Assembly: GCA_042569785.1 (NCBI GenBank)
Contig: JBHPGW010000024.1
Span: 1-39,212, forward strand
Length of the DNA stretch: 39,212 bases
Direction: 5' to 3'
Source of the DNA: JBHPGW01 sp042569785
GTDB taxonomy: Bacteria > Planctomycetota > Phycisphaerae > Sedimentisphaerales > Anaerobacaceae
The notes below the pieces were generated by a model, which was not told the origin of the DNA, searched no databases, and saw only the letters and a program-made list of their open reading frames with translations. The stretch's first letter is position 1, and every line of letters begins with the position of its first letter. Shown one piece after another: positions 23,412 to 31,140 of this stretch. The position numbers and the translations under genes were made by a program.

Positions 23412-24311
23412 GTGCCTATTGCTTGTAAAGACTGTAATTGGTGTGCCAAACATGTTGGAGGGATAAATCTCTGGGCCAACCTTGGGCTTCTTATCGTTAA
23501 GCTTCTCGGCGGTATCTTCGGTCGAAGCCAGGCCCTGATCGCCGACTCAGTACATTCACTTAGTGACGTTATTATAGCAATACTTGTTATTGTCGGCCTG
23601 AAGGTTTCTTCGTCACCGCCGGATGATGACCATCACTGGGGACACGGCAATATTGAATTTGTCGTATCTGCCATAATCGGCATGTTGCTTGTTTGCACAG
23701 CCATAACCATTGTTATTGTATCGGTGATTTCTATTATTCGAGGTAATATGTACGACCCTGGAATTACAGCGGTCTGGGCGGCTGCGATATCTATCATTGC
23801 CAACGAAATCATGTTCAGGCATTCTCTATGTGCCGGTAAGCAGATGGATTCGCCGGCGATGATAGCAAATGCCTGGGAGAACAGGGCTGATGTGTGGTCG
23901 TCTCTGGCAGTGTTGATAGGTGTTTTTGGCGCAAGGGTCGGATTTGTGATTCTTGACCCAATTGCGGCTATAATTGTCGGCGTTTTGATCGCCAAAAATG
24001 GTCTTGATACGCTTACGTTAGGTGTCAAAGGCATAACCGACCGGTCCTTCGATGATAAGGCAATGCTTTCGCAGATAAGAAAGCTGGCTTTGAAAGAGAA
24101 CGGCATAGTAGAGGTAGGCAGATTACGTGCCCGAAAAACCGGACAAAAAGTGTGGATTGATCTCGAAGCGATATTCAAACCAGAGTTAAAGGTCGCTGAG
24201 GTGAAAAATATAATCAATAGTGTAAGGAAAAATGTGGTAGATACGTTCGAGAGGATCGGGGATGTCGTAGTCATATCCCGTACATTAGAACCGGAATTAA
24301 AGGAAATATAG
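23412..24311 (+). CDS. mamB: MamB-type CDF iron transporter 2
   Basis: 299 residues; GTG 23412 immediately follows the TAA of the previous gene, so expression is probably coupled. Begins IACKDCNWCAKHVGGINLW; helix 2 site is IADSVHSLSD, helix 5 site is ENRADVWSSLAV, and the loop has DDDHHWGHGNIEF. The segment CAGKQMDSPAMIANAWENRA closely follows the MamB pattern, more so than the neighbour, hence the symbol. MamB is essential for magnetosome vesicle formation as well as iron transport. The C-terminal domain ends ISRTLEPELKEI, nearly identical in plan to the neighbour's end. Confidence 0.85.
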   Translation: MPIACKDCNWCAKHVGGINLWANLGLLIVKLLGGIFGRSQALIADSVHSLSDVIIAILVIVGLKVSSSPPDDDHHWGHGNIEFVVSAIIGMLLVCTAITIVIVSVISIIRGNMYDPGITAVWAAAISIIANEIMFRHSLCAGKQMDSPAMIANAWENRADVWSSLAVLIGVFGARVGFVILDPIAAIIVGVLIAKNGLDTLTLGVKGITDRSFDDKAMLSQIRKLALKENGIVEVGRLRARKTGQKVWIDLEAIFKPELKVAEVKNIINSVRKNVVDTFERIGDVVVISRTLEPELKEI

Positions 24312-24313
24312 CT

Positions 24314-27300
24314 ATGATATGGAAAAAAAATAAGGATAAAACGAAAAAGACAATAACAGATGACATGGCGCCCAGAGAAAAAGAGCAGGTGCTGGAGTAT
24401 AAGAAAAAGGTGATCAGGCGATGGGCCATAGTGATAGGGCTTTTGGCTCTGGTGGCCTGCGGTGCGCTTGGGATGACAATACTTGATCACTTTATTAAAG
24501 GCACTGTTGATGGCGGACTTGAGATAAACGAGAATAAAGTGGATCAGAAGATCGCATGGCTCGGTTCTGAAATTCAGGAGTTAGATGCCACCATTAGCGA
24601 TGCGCTTCATTTAACAACGGATACCGGTGTTCTGATAAATGATGTTGTGCCTGGTTCGCCGGCTGATGTGGCTGGGCTTCAAAGGGGTGATGTGATTGTC
24701 TCAATGAATGGAGCAACGATTATTGATTCATTTCAGGTTCAAGATTTGATTTCAGATGTTGACCCAGGCGATACAGCTAAGCTTGTTATCGACACTGTAG
24801 ACGGCGGCTTGCGGAATGTATACGTTACATTTGGAGTTCAGCCGGACGATGCAGACACAAATGTTCAAACGGTAGCGGGAACCACTGATACCGCGGTTGC
24901 CCCGGTTTTGTCGACTCCCTGGGGGATATCTGTTTCACCGTTGACAGATGACGCGAGGGGTGCGTTTGATATACCTGCTAACGTACAAGGCGTTGTTATT
25001 GTTGCCGTTGCCCAGGGCAGCCTTGCTGATTCAGCGGGACTTGAAGTTGGTGACGTAATTGAAAGTATCAACCAGGTTGCTACGCCTAATTTGCAGACAT
25101 TTTACCTGGCTCTTGGAGATAATGAAAATGTTCTTCTGGATGTCTATTCGCCTTCTGATGCCAAGAATATCTTTGTTACCCTTCCGGATGAAGGCGATTT
25201 CCCGCCGCAAGTTGTGTTGATGAGCTTTGAAGAAGAGGTTGCAAAGACAAATCGTATAATTATTCCATCGGATTCACCAAATCTCAATGGTCAGGTTTTT
25301 TATCGGTTTACGACGGCGCCTTATTTTATTCTGTATGATTTTAACACGAATCAGGTAACCGTGGTTGCCAATCCTTATGCTGCTCAGGTTCGCGGGATGG
25401 GAATAACGGTTGCACAAATGCTGATAGATTACAAGATTGATGCTGTGATAGTAGGCGGAATAGGTCCGCAGTCATTTGATACGTTCTATTTGGCAAAGAT
25501 TGAGGTTTACGGCCCTGTTACTGGACTTGTGCGAACCGCGATAACAAATTATCAGTTGGGCAGATTGCCGCAATTGTTGGAAGCTAATCTCGGAGGTTAC
25601 GGTAATTCTTCCGGTGCCGCACTGCCAACAGGGGGTTCGCCCTGGACAGATGAGGAAGAGGATGACGATGAAGAAAGTGGCGGTCTTGACGGCCAGCCCG
25701 GGACGGTTCCTCCCATGGGCAAACCGCTTGAGCTTACCGCCCAAGGTGCCGCACAAGCGAGCAGGCCTGAACTTTGCGTTTGTCCTAACTGCGGAGCCGA
25801 AGTTACTCATCCTGCAAGTACTGCCTGTGCTGATATGGTCTGCCCGATATGCGGCTCGCAGCTTATGACCGCATCACCTGGCACTGAATCAATTACCGGC
25901 ACAGATATGACGAGCCAGCTTCCGGCAACGAATATTACGGCCCAGGTGGTACCTGTAGCCGGCAGCACGGTTGCACCGACATCTCCGCCGAGCAGAGTAG
26001 CGGCAATACCGACATCATCTGATATCTGGGCAGTAAGCAATCAGCCTGCAACTACGCCGACACAGCAGGCAACAAGTTCTGGGACAACTGTATGTATATG
26101 TCCGCTTGACGGCACGACCGTAACTCATCCGGTAGGTATTCCGTGTTCGGCACTTCAGTGTCCTGTTTGTGGTGGCAGAATGGTAAGTGACAGCAGTGCC
26201 GCTGTTAGTGCAATAACACCAACAGCGGGTATGCTAACAGCAGGTGTTCTAACGGCAGGAATACCAGTGTCGGGGATGCCAGTGTCAGGAATGCCAGTGT
26301 CAGGAATGCCAGTGTCAGGAATGCCAGTGTCAGGAATGCCAGTGTCAGGAATGCTGGTATCAGGAATGCCGGTATCAGGAATGCCGGTATCAGGGATGCC
26401 GGTATCAGGGATGCCGGTATCAGGGATAATAACCGGCGGTCAGCCTGACGGTGTTCCGCCTGTTCAGCAGACGTTTTATTTAGTGCCAATATCAAGCACA
26501 CCTGCGCCCATGGGACAGACTCAACAATCCACAAGTCAACTTCAACAGATAGCGCTTATACCAACAGCGGGCGGGCCGCCGGCAGATACAGGTAGTGCTC
26601 CGACTGATACCGGCAGTGCTCCAACGGATGTTGGAAGCTCATCGCAGAGTGCTCGTTCGACAATGTGTATATGTCCTGTCGATGGCACGACGGTAACGCA
26701 TCCGATAGGTGTTCCGTGCTCACAGCTTAGCTGTCCCATTTGCGGTTCGCGACTTGTCAATGCGGCCCCCGGTGGTGATACTGCCGGAGGTACAATACAA
26801 ACAGGAAACGCGACACAAGTTGGTAATGCGACACAAACAGGTGGGCAGCCTGATGGTGTACCGCCTGTCCAGCAGACCTTTTACTTAGTTCCAATATCGA
26901 GCCAGCCGGACGGTATGCCGCCTTTAGGTCAGTCTGTACAGGTATCGCTTATGCCTACACAGGGAAGTCCGGTAACTTCAATTTCACTTGTTCCGGTAGC
27001 CGGTGGACCGCCAGAGGATATGAGTATGGGTGGAGCAGCCGATACAGGTGTAGATGGTCCTGCTCAGGGTGGAGGCCAGGCCAGTTCGGGGGCATCCCAG
27101 AGCGGCCGTTCGGAGTTATGTGTATGTCCGATGTGCAGCGTAACCGTAACGCATCCTATATCGGTACCGTGTTCGGCGCTTAACTGTCCGGTTTGCGGTT
27201 CTCGATTAGTCAATGAAACGCCTGGAGGTGCAAGCGGCGATACATCTGTGCAGCAGACCGCCCTCATGCCGACAGTTGGTACAATGGTTACTGCGACGAC

Positions 27301-27769
27301 CGTCGCCGGGACATCGAGTATTGTTCCTGTTTCTTCGGGTTCACGAAAGTTGGTTATTCCATCGGACGGAAGATCGCTCAAATCTAATGTTGCGACACTT
27401 CTGGACGAGGCTCGTTATTTTATGATGTTTGGTTTAGGAACGTATGACGTTGTGGCAAACCCATATTACAGGGACAAAAGAGCGAGCGGTGCCGAAATTG
27501 CTCAGTTCATAGTCTCTGAAGGTGGTGCCACTGTTATTTGCAATAACATAAGTGCAGCCGCCCTTAAATCTCTGCAGAGCCTCAAAGTCAAGGTATACGA
27601 TGGCATTGTTGGTACCGTTCAACAGGCTCTCGATATATATGCTGACGGTCGACTTGGTTCATCGGCAACAATTACTCTCGATGATGAAGAAGAGGAGCAC
27701 GGTGGTGGCGGGCCACCTTCCTCAAAGAGTAAATCGAAGGAAAAAGAAGAAGACGCGGAGGTATTTTAG
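24314..27769 (+). CDS. TM-PDZ-PDZ-NifX-(Cys motif)4-NifX giant magnetosome protein
   Basis: 1151 residues. A cytosolic Lys-rich start and transmembrane helix (about 36-57) are followed by PDZ 1 (about 85-178) and PDZ 2 (about 200-290). At about 312-418 is a dinitrogenase iron-molybdenum cofactor (NifX/NafY-like) domain: NRIIIPSD, FTTAPYFILYDF, DAVIVGGIGPQS, KIEVYGPV. Four copies of a Cys motif follow near 488, 594, 785 and 936, each C-x-CP...[VT]THP...PC...CP-[IV]-CG, with Pro/Thr/Gly linkers and a pentapeptide repeat. A second NifX-like domain lies at about 1009-1115 (RKLVIPSDG, ARYFMMFGLG, KVKVYDGIVG). Motifs 2 and 3 have lost one Cys (Asp instead). The NifX family binds Fe-containing clusters; the Cys motifs resemble zinc ribbons or rubredoxin sites. 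An iron- or cluster-handling lumenal protein is inferred. Confidence 0.85.
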   Translation: MIWKKNKDKTKKTITDDMAPREKEQVLEYKKKVIRRWAIVIGLLALVACGALGMTILDHFIKGTVDGGLEINENKVDQKIAWLGSEIQELDATISDALHLTTDTGVLINDVVPGSPADVAGLQRGDVIVSMNGATIIDSFQVQDLISDVDPGDTAKLVIDTVDGGLRNVYVTFGVQPDDADTNVQTVAGTTDTAVAPVLSTPWGISVSPLTDDARGAFDIPANVQGVVIVAVAQGSLADSAGLEVGDVIESINQVATPNLQTFYLALGDNENVLLDVYSPSDAKNIFVTLPDEGDFPPQVVLMSFEEEVAKTNRIIIPSDSPNLNGQVFYRFTTAPYFILYDFNTNQVTVVANPYAAQVRGMGITVAQMLIDYKIDAVIVGGIGPQSFDTFYLAKIEVYGPVTGLVRTAITNYQLGRLPQLLEANLGGYGNSSGAALPTGGSPWTDEEEDDDEESGGLDGQPGTVPPMGKPLELTAQGAAQASRPELCVCPNCGAEVTHPASTACADMVCPICGSQLMTASPGTESITGTDMTSQLPATNITAQVVPVAGSTVAPTSPPSRVAAIPTSSDIWAVSNQPATTPTQQATSSGTTVCICPLDGTTVTHPVGIPCSALQCPVCGGRMVSDSSAAVSAITPTAGMLTAGVLTAGIPVSGMPVSGMPVSGMPVSGMPVSGMPVSGMLVSGMPVSGMPVSGMPVSGMPVSGIITGGQPDGVPPVQQTFYLVPISSTPAPMGQTQQSTSQLQQIALIPTAGGPPADTGSAPTDTGSAPTDVGSSSQSARSTMCICPVDGTTVTHPIGVPCSQLSCPICGSRLVNAAPGGDTAGGTIQTGNATQVGNATQTGGQPDGVPPVQQTFYLVPISSQPDGMPPLGQSVQVSLMPTQGSPVTSISLVPVAGGPPEDMSMGGAADTGVDGPAQGGGQASSGASQSGRSELCVCPMCSVTVTHPISVPCSALNCPVCGSRLVNETPGGASGDTSVQQTALMPTVGTMVTATTVAGTSSIVPVSSGSRKLVIPSDGRSLKSNVATLLDEARYFMMFGLGTYDVVANPYYRDKRASGAEIAQFIVSEGGATVICNNISAAALKSLQSLKVKVYDGIVGTVQQALDIYADGRLGSSATITLDDEEEEHGGGGPPSSKSKSKEKEEDAEVF
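26231..26425 (+). repeat. 15-bp coding tandem repeat (pentapeptide MPVSG)
   Basis: Thirteen in-frame 15-bp units inside the giant PDZ/NifX gene. Two diverged units (MLTAG, VLTAG) and IPVSG lead into nearly identical ATGCCAGTGTCAGGA units and then a ATGCCGGTATCAGGR subtype. A multiple of three preserves the frame, so copy number can vary without killing the protein. It forms a flexible linker between Cys motifs 2 and 3. Confidence 0.9.
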
Positions 27770-28683
27770 TGGCTGAAAGTAAGCTCGAAAAACTTAGAAA
27801 AATAAAAAAGCAATCACCGATTAATATGGTTATGGTCGCATTGGTTGTGGGGTTCGTTATCCTGATAGCGTGCCAGTTACTCTTTTTTGACATTGAAATG
27901 CAGGAAAGAACCCAGACGACCAGCACTGTTCAGGGTTCAACCAGTAGCGGTAATGTTGCGCTTACGGCTTCCGGCGGTATAACGCTTGTTTCGTGTGATG
28001 ACGATGACATTATAGATGCCGTTTCCGCTGTAAAACGTGCTGTTGTGAATATTGATGTAGCACCTGCTGATGTTGGTTCTTCCAGTGCCAGGGGCGGGCC
28101 GCCTTTGAGTTTTGATATGCCGTCATCGACAGCACTGGCAACAAACGAAGAAACGTTAGGCTCAGGAGTTATCATCGACGCTCGCGGGTATATTCTTACC
28201 TGCTATCACATAATCAAAGACTATCCCAGTATTAGCGTAACAGTTTTCAATTCCGCTGCGGCTCGCCAGGTATATAACGCAAATGTGATCGACGTCGATA
28301 TTGAAAATGACCTTGCCGTTCTGAAAATAGAAGCGGACCGACCTTTGCCGGTAGCGAAATTGGCAAACTCTGATTTGGTCAAGATAACCGATACAATTCT
28401 AACAATCGGTTCGCCCTTTGGTTTCGAGCATACGGTAACCGAGGGAATCGTCAGCGATAACAAGCGAAGTATCGTTATTGGGGACACTGTTTACAGGGAT
28501 ATGTTCCAGACAGATGCTGCTATAAACCGTGGCAGTGCCGGCGGTGCTTTAATAAATGGTGTTGGTGAGGTAGTTGGTGTCAACACTGCTATCGCGTCTC
28601 CGTCGGGATATTTTTCAGGCGTCAGCTTTGCCATACCAATAAACAAGGCCAGGCCGCTATTGCTAAAAGCAATTGATGGCTGA
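27769..28683 (+). CDS. mamO: MamO-like trypsin pseudoprotease
   Basis: 304 residues; GTG 27769 overlaps the preceding TAG by one base, with GGAGG 7 nt upstream. N-terminal anchor helix at about 19-40, then a trypsin-like domain collinear with the MamE-like protein at 18236. His147 (TCYHII) and Asp181 (ENDLAVL) are kept, but the catalytic loop reads GSAGG where MamE has GNSGG, so the serine position is Ala257 and a Ser occupies the neighbouring Asn position. Proteolysis by the normal mechanism is not expected. In model strains MamO is likewise a degenerate protease that supports crystal nucleation and activates MamE, so the name reflects that division of labour. No PDZ domain is attached. Confidence 0.82.
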   Translation: MAESKLEKLRKIKKQSPINMVMVALVVGFVILIACQLLFFDIEMQERTQTTSTVQGSTSSGNVALTASGGITLVSCDDDDIIDAVSAVKRAVVNIDVAPADVGSSSARGGPPLSFDMPSSTALATNEETLGSGVIIDARGYILTCYHIIKDYPSISVTVFNSAAARQVYNANVIDVDIENDLAVLKIEADRPLPVAKLANSDLVKITDTILTIGSPFGFEHTVTEGIVSDNKRSIVIGDTVYRDMFQTDAAINRGSAGGALINGVGEVVGVNTAIASPSGYFSGVSFAIPINKARPLLLKAIDG

Positions 28684-28719
28684 GATTAAAATTATATAAA
28701 AAGATGAGGTGTTCAAGCT

Positions 28720-29964
28720 GTGGAAAAGAAAAAAACAAAAGGTAAGCTAAGTATCCTATGGGCTTTTCTATTCGGTATAATACTTATGTTGGGTGTGTAT
28801 ATCCTCTTTGAATCGGCGCCGAACAGATTGAGATCAGGCTCAGATGATGACACTGAGATTGCTGATACGATAACTGATTCGGTAGCTGATAGTCTAAATA
28901 ACATTATGCCGACCGGTGGGGTTGATGACCAAGTCGAAGAGGTTATCGCTGTGCCTTCAGTTTTTCTTGGCGTAGAGGTTCTTTCGGTCAATTCCATTAT
29001 TGCCGAGCAACTGTCACTGCCGAGTGACCGCGGTGTTCTTGTAAACGGTGTTGTTGCCGGTTCACCTGCTCAAGCGGCCGGTCTTCAAAGAACTGATGCT
29101 ATACTATCTTTGGACGGCGATGCGGTAGAGGATATTGATGGGTTCAGGAAGTTGTTGGCGGCATACAATGCCGGCGATAAGGTGAGAATCACTTATGTAA
29201 GGGCCGGCAAAAAGGATATGACCTATGCCCAGCTCGCTGCGATGCCTGATAGCCTGGCGGCAACGCAGGATACAGACTCTGCTGACAGTGATTGGGGCGT
29301 ATCGCTTTCGGATATTAGTTCAACATTACGGGGTTCGCTTGATATTCCCGCTGATATAGATGGTGTCGCAATTCTCTCGGTAATACCGGGTGGTACTGCA
29401 GATGAGGCAGGCTTGCAACCGGGAGATGTAATCACAGGAATTGACCAGACGCCTGTAACTGGTATGGATGAACTTTTTACTGCATTGTCGGAAGATAATG
29501 ATAATATCGCTCTTTTGGATGTTTACAGCCAAGGCTCGGTACGCTATGTGCCGCTGGATTCATCCGGGATTGTCGAAACCGCTGATACGACATCTACAGA
29601 AACTCAAACCTTGAGGCAAAGAATGGTTGGTGTACTTACCGGCGGGATACCGTTTGGCGATGATGATGACGAGGATGACGAGGAAGGACCAAAGGGCGGC
29701 AAATTTGCCCAGGATGATGATGTTGTGCTTACAACCGATACAGGCAACAGACCGACCACTGTTCCAGGCGATGAAAATACCGGCGGAACAGTCAGTGAAT
29801 CAGGCGGTACCAGCAGCAGTAGCACCGGCATGAACAGGCCTACAGAAGTGCCTCCAGGCGGAACAACCAATGATACTGTATTATTCATAGGTTTGTTAAT
29901 ACTCTTGATACTATATCTTTCCTACAGGGAATATACCAGGCCGGCGGAGGCTAAGAAAAACTGA
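28720..29964 (+). CDS. Double-PDZ protein with acidic stretch and C-terminal helix
   Basis: 414 residues from GTG 28720, with GAGGT 9 nt upstream. Anchor helix at about 11-30, PDZ 1 (about 80-175: VFLGVEVLSV, VAGSPAQAAGLQ) and PDZ 2 (about 190-285: DWGVSLSDI, VIPGGTADEAGLQPGDVITG), closely related to the protein at 17219. Unlike that one it continues with an acidic block, GDDDDEDDEEGPKGG, a Gly/Ser/Thr/Pro linker and a second hydrophobic helix (TVLFIGLLILLILYLSY), ending EYTRPAEAKKN. If the N-terminus is cytosolic, the PDZ and acidic parts face the lumen. Acidic runs are known in several biomineralisation proteins and could bind iron or crystal surface; this is inference. It overlaps the next gene by one base. 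Confidence 0.82.
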   Translation: MEKKKTKGKLSILWAFLFGIILMLGVYILFESAPNRLRSGSDDDTEIADTITDSVADSLNNIMPTGGVDDQVEEVIAVPSVFLGVEVLSVNSIIAEQLSLPSDRGVLVNGVVAGSPAQAAGLQRTDAILSLDGDAVEDIDGFRKLLAAYNAGDKVRITYVRAGKKDMTYAQLAAMPDSLAATQDTDSADSDWGVSLSDISSTLRGSLDIPADIDGVAILSVIPGGTADEAGLQPGDVITGIDQTPVTGMDELFTALSEDNDNIALLDVYSQGSVRYVPLDSSGIVETADTTSTETQTLRQRMVGVLTGGIPFGDDDDEDDEEGPKGGKFAQDDDVVLTTDTGNRPTTVPGDENTGGTVSESGGTSSSSTGMNRPTEVPPGGTTNDTVLFIGLLILLILYLSYREYTRPAEAKKN

Positions 29965-30881
29965 TGACAGAAGAAAAAAAGAAAGAAGAAAAAAGGAAAT
30001 TACGGAATAAAATCCTTTTGGCCTTGCTCATAAGGCCGCCGATCATCCTGATAATTTTGGTCGTGTGTTACATTCTGTTGAGCCATGCAGATACAGAAGA
30101 AGTAACAGTTGACCAAAGATTCGGCTTGTCTAACTCGATAAAATCACCTTACAAAGATGCAATAAAAGGCACTTATGTGTATTCGTTCGCTTTTTGCGGC
30201 GATCCGCATATCTATTCAAAAGGTGATGGAGAATTTGATGACCTCGATAGAGCGATAAAACTAAAACAAATAAGATTTGTTATGTTCGGTGGCGACCTGA
30301 CATACCTTGGTGAAGAGGGTGAATACAGCAACTTTATCGAGCATTGTGATGCTTTGACTGTACCGTGGTACCCGGCGATTGGAAATCACGATATCTGTAA
30401 CAGCGGCTGGGCGTATTACTGGAAGTATCTGGGGCCTTCGGTCTATTCGTTCTATGGCGGCAATGCAAAATTTATCGTAATCGATACTGCCAGCGGCAAG
30501 ATAGGTCTTGATCAGATGGAATGGATTCAGGGCCAACTCAAGACCAACAAGCAGCCACTTCTTTTCGTGATAAGCCATATGCCGATTTATGGTGGCTTAC
30601 AAGGTGTATATGAATTTCCCAAGACAGAAGAAAGGGAAATGCTCATATCGCTTTTTGAGAAATATGAAGTAGATATTGTGCTGGAGGGTCATTATCACGG
30701 TTTTGCGGATCAGACGATTAACGGTGTCCGGTATGTTACCTCCGGCAGTTTTTCAGATGGTCTTTTGGATTCGGGTATCCGGCATTTTCTGCTGATTAAT
30801 ATTTATGGTCCTGAAGTTACCATAGAGCAGGTGCCGGTTGGAGAAGATGTACCGGTTGAGTATATGGATGGGCAAATTTAG
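29964..30881 (+). CDS. Membrane-anchored calcineurin-like metallophosphoesterase
   Basis: 305 residues. Highly charged N-terminus, one helix (about 24-40), then all metallophosphoesterase blocks: D80-x-H82 (CGDPHIY), GGD at about 109-111, GNHD at 140-143, SHMP with His205, and GHYHG with His243/His245. These bind the dimetal centre, so activity is expected. The domain would be in the periplasm or magnetosome lumen. Substrate is unknown: phosphate esters, nucleotides or phosphorylated proteins are all possible. It overlaps the upstream PDZ gene by 1 nt and is clearly part of the mam core operon. A phosphate-related enzyme together with a pyrophosphatase two genes further on is notable. Confidence 0.88.
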   Translation: MTEEKKKEEKRKLRNKILLALLIRPPIILIILVVCYILLSHADTEEVTVDQRFGLSNSIKSPYKDAIKGTYVYSFAFCGDPHIYSKGDGEFDDLDRAIKLKQIRFVMFGGDLTYLGEEGEYSNFIEHCDALTVPWYPAIGNHDICNSGWAYYWKYLGPSVYSFYGGNAKFIVIDTASGKIGLDQMEWIQGQLKTNKQPLLFVISHMPIYGGLQGVYEFPKTEEREMLISLFEKYEVDIVLEGHYHGFADQTINGVRYVTSGSFSDGLLDSGIRHFLLINIYGPEVTIEQVPVGEDVPVEYMDGQI

Positions 30882-30910
30882 AGTATTTGGCCTAAAGGAA
30901 AATGAGGATA

Positions 30911-31102
30911 ATGGATAACAAGAAATCGGAATTTTTGGAAGTTGTTGCCGACATGTCCCAGTTTGCCGGAGCTTTGGCAGGCGCTGCGGTAGTTGCCGGC
31001 AAAAAAATAATACGTTACGCTAACGACCTTACGGTGGTGGAGACGGTTCTTAAACCGCCGGCGGAGCAAGAACGGACATCTCAGACATCGCGCAAGCAGT
31101 AA
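30911..31102 (+). CDS. Short glycine-motif protein
   Basis: 63 residues from ATG 30911. A start three codons earlier is possible, but homology to the protein at 7425 (both begin MDNxKSEFLExV) favours this one. The shared motif is very clear: MSQFAGALAGAAVVAGKKII at about 15-34. The tail is short and polar, lacking the Lys-rich extension of the relatives at 117 and 7425, so this is the minimal form of the family. It is followed after 38 nt by a motif/HEAT gene, the third instance of this two-gene arrangement. Confidence 0.7.
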   Translation: MDNKKSEFLEVVADMSQFAGALAGAAVVAGKKIIRYANDLTVVETVLKPPAEQERTSQTSRKQ

Positions 31103-31140
31103 AATAAACACGGAAGTTGATTAGAGAAAGTTTAAGGACA

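Noticed and set aside
26231..26425. Regular short repeats that could be mistaken for a CRISPR array
   Set aside because: Units are contiguous 15-bp coding repeats without spacers and in frame with the surrounding gene.
25472..26760. Minus-strand open frames within the giant PDZ/NifX gene
   Set aside because: Produced by the repetitive, high-GC third-codon pattern of the plus-strand gene, including the minisatellite.
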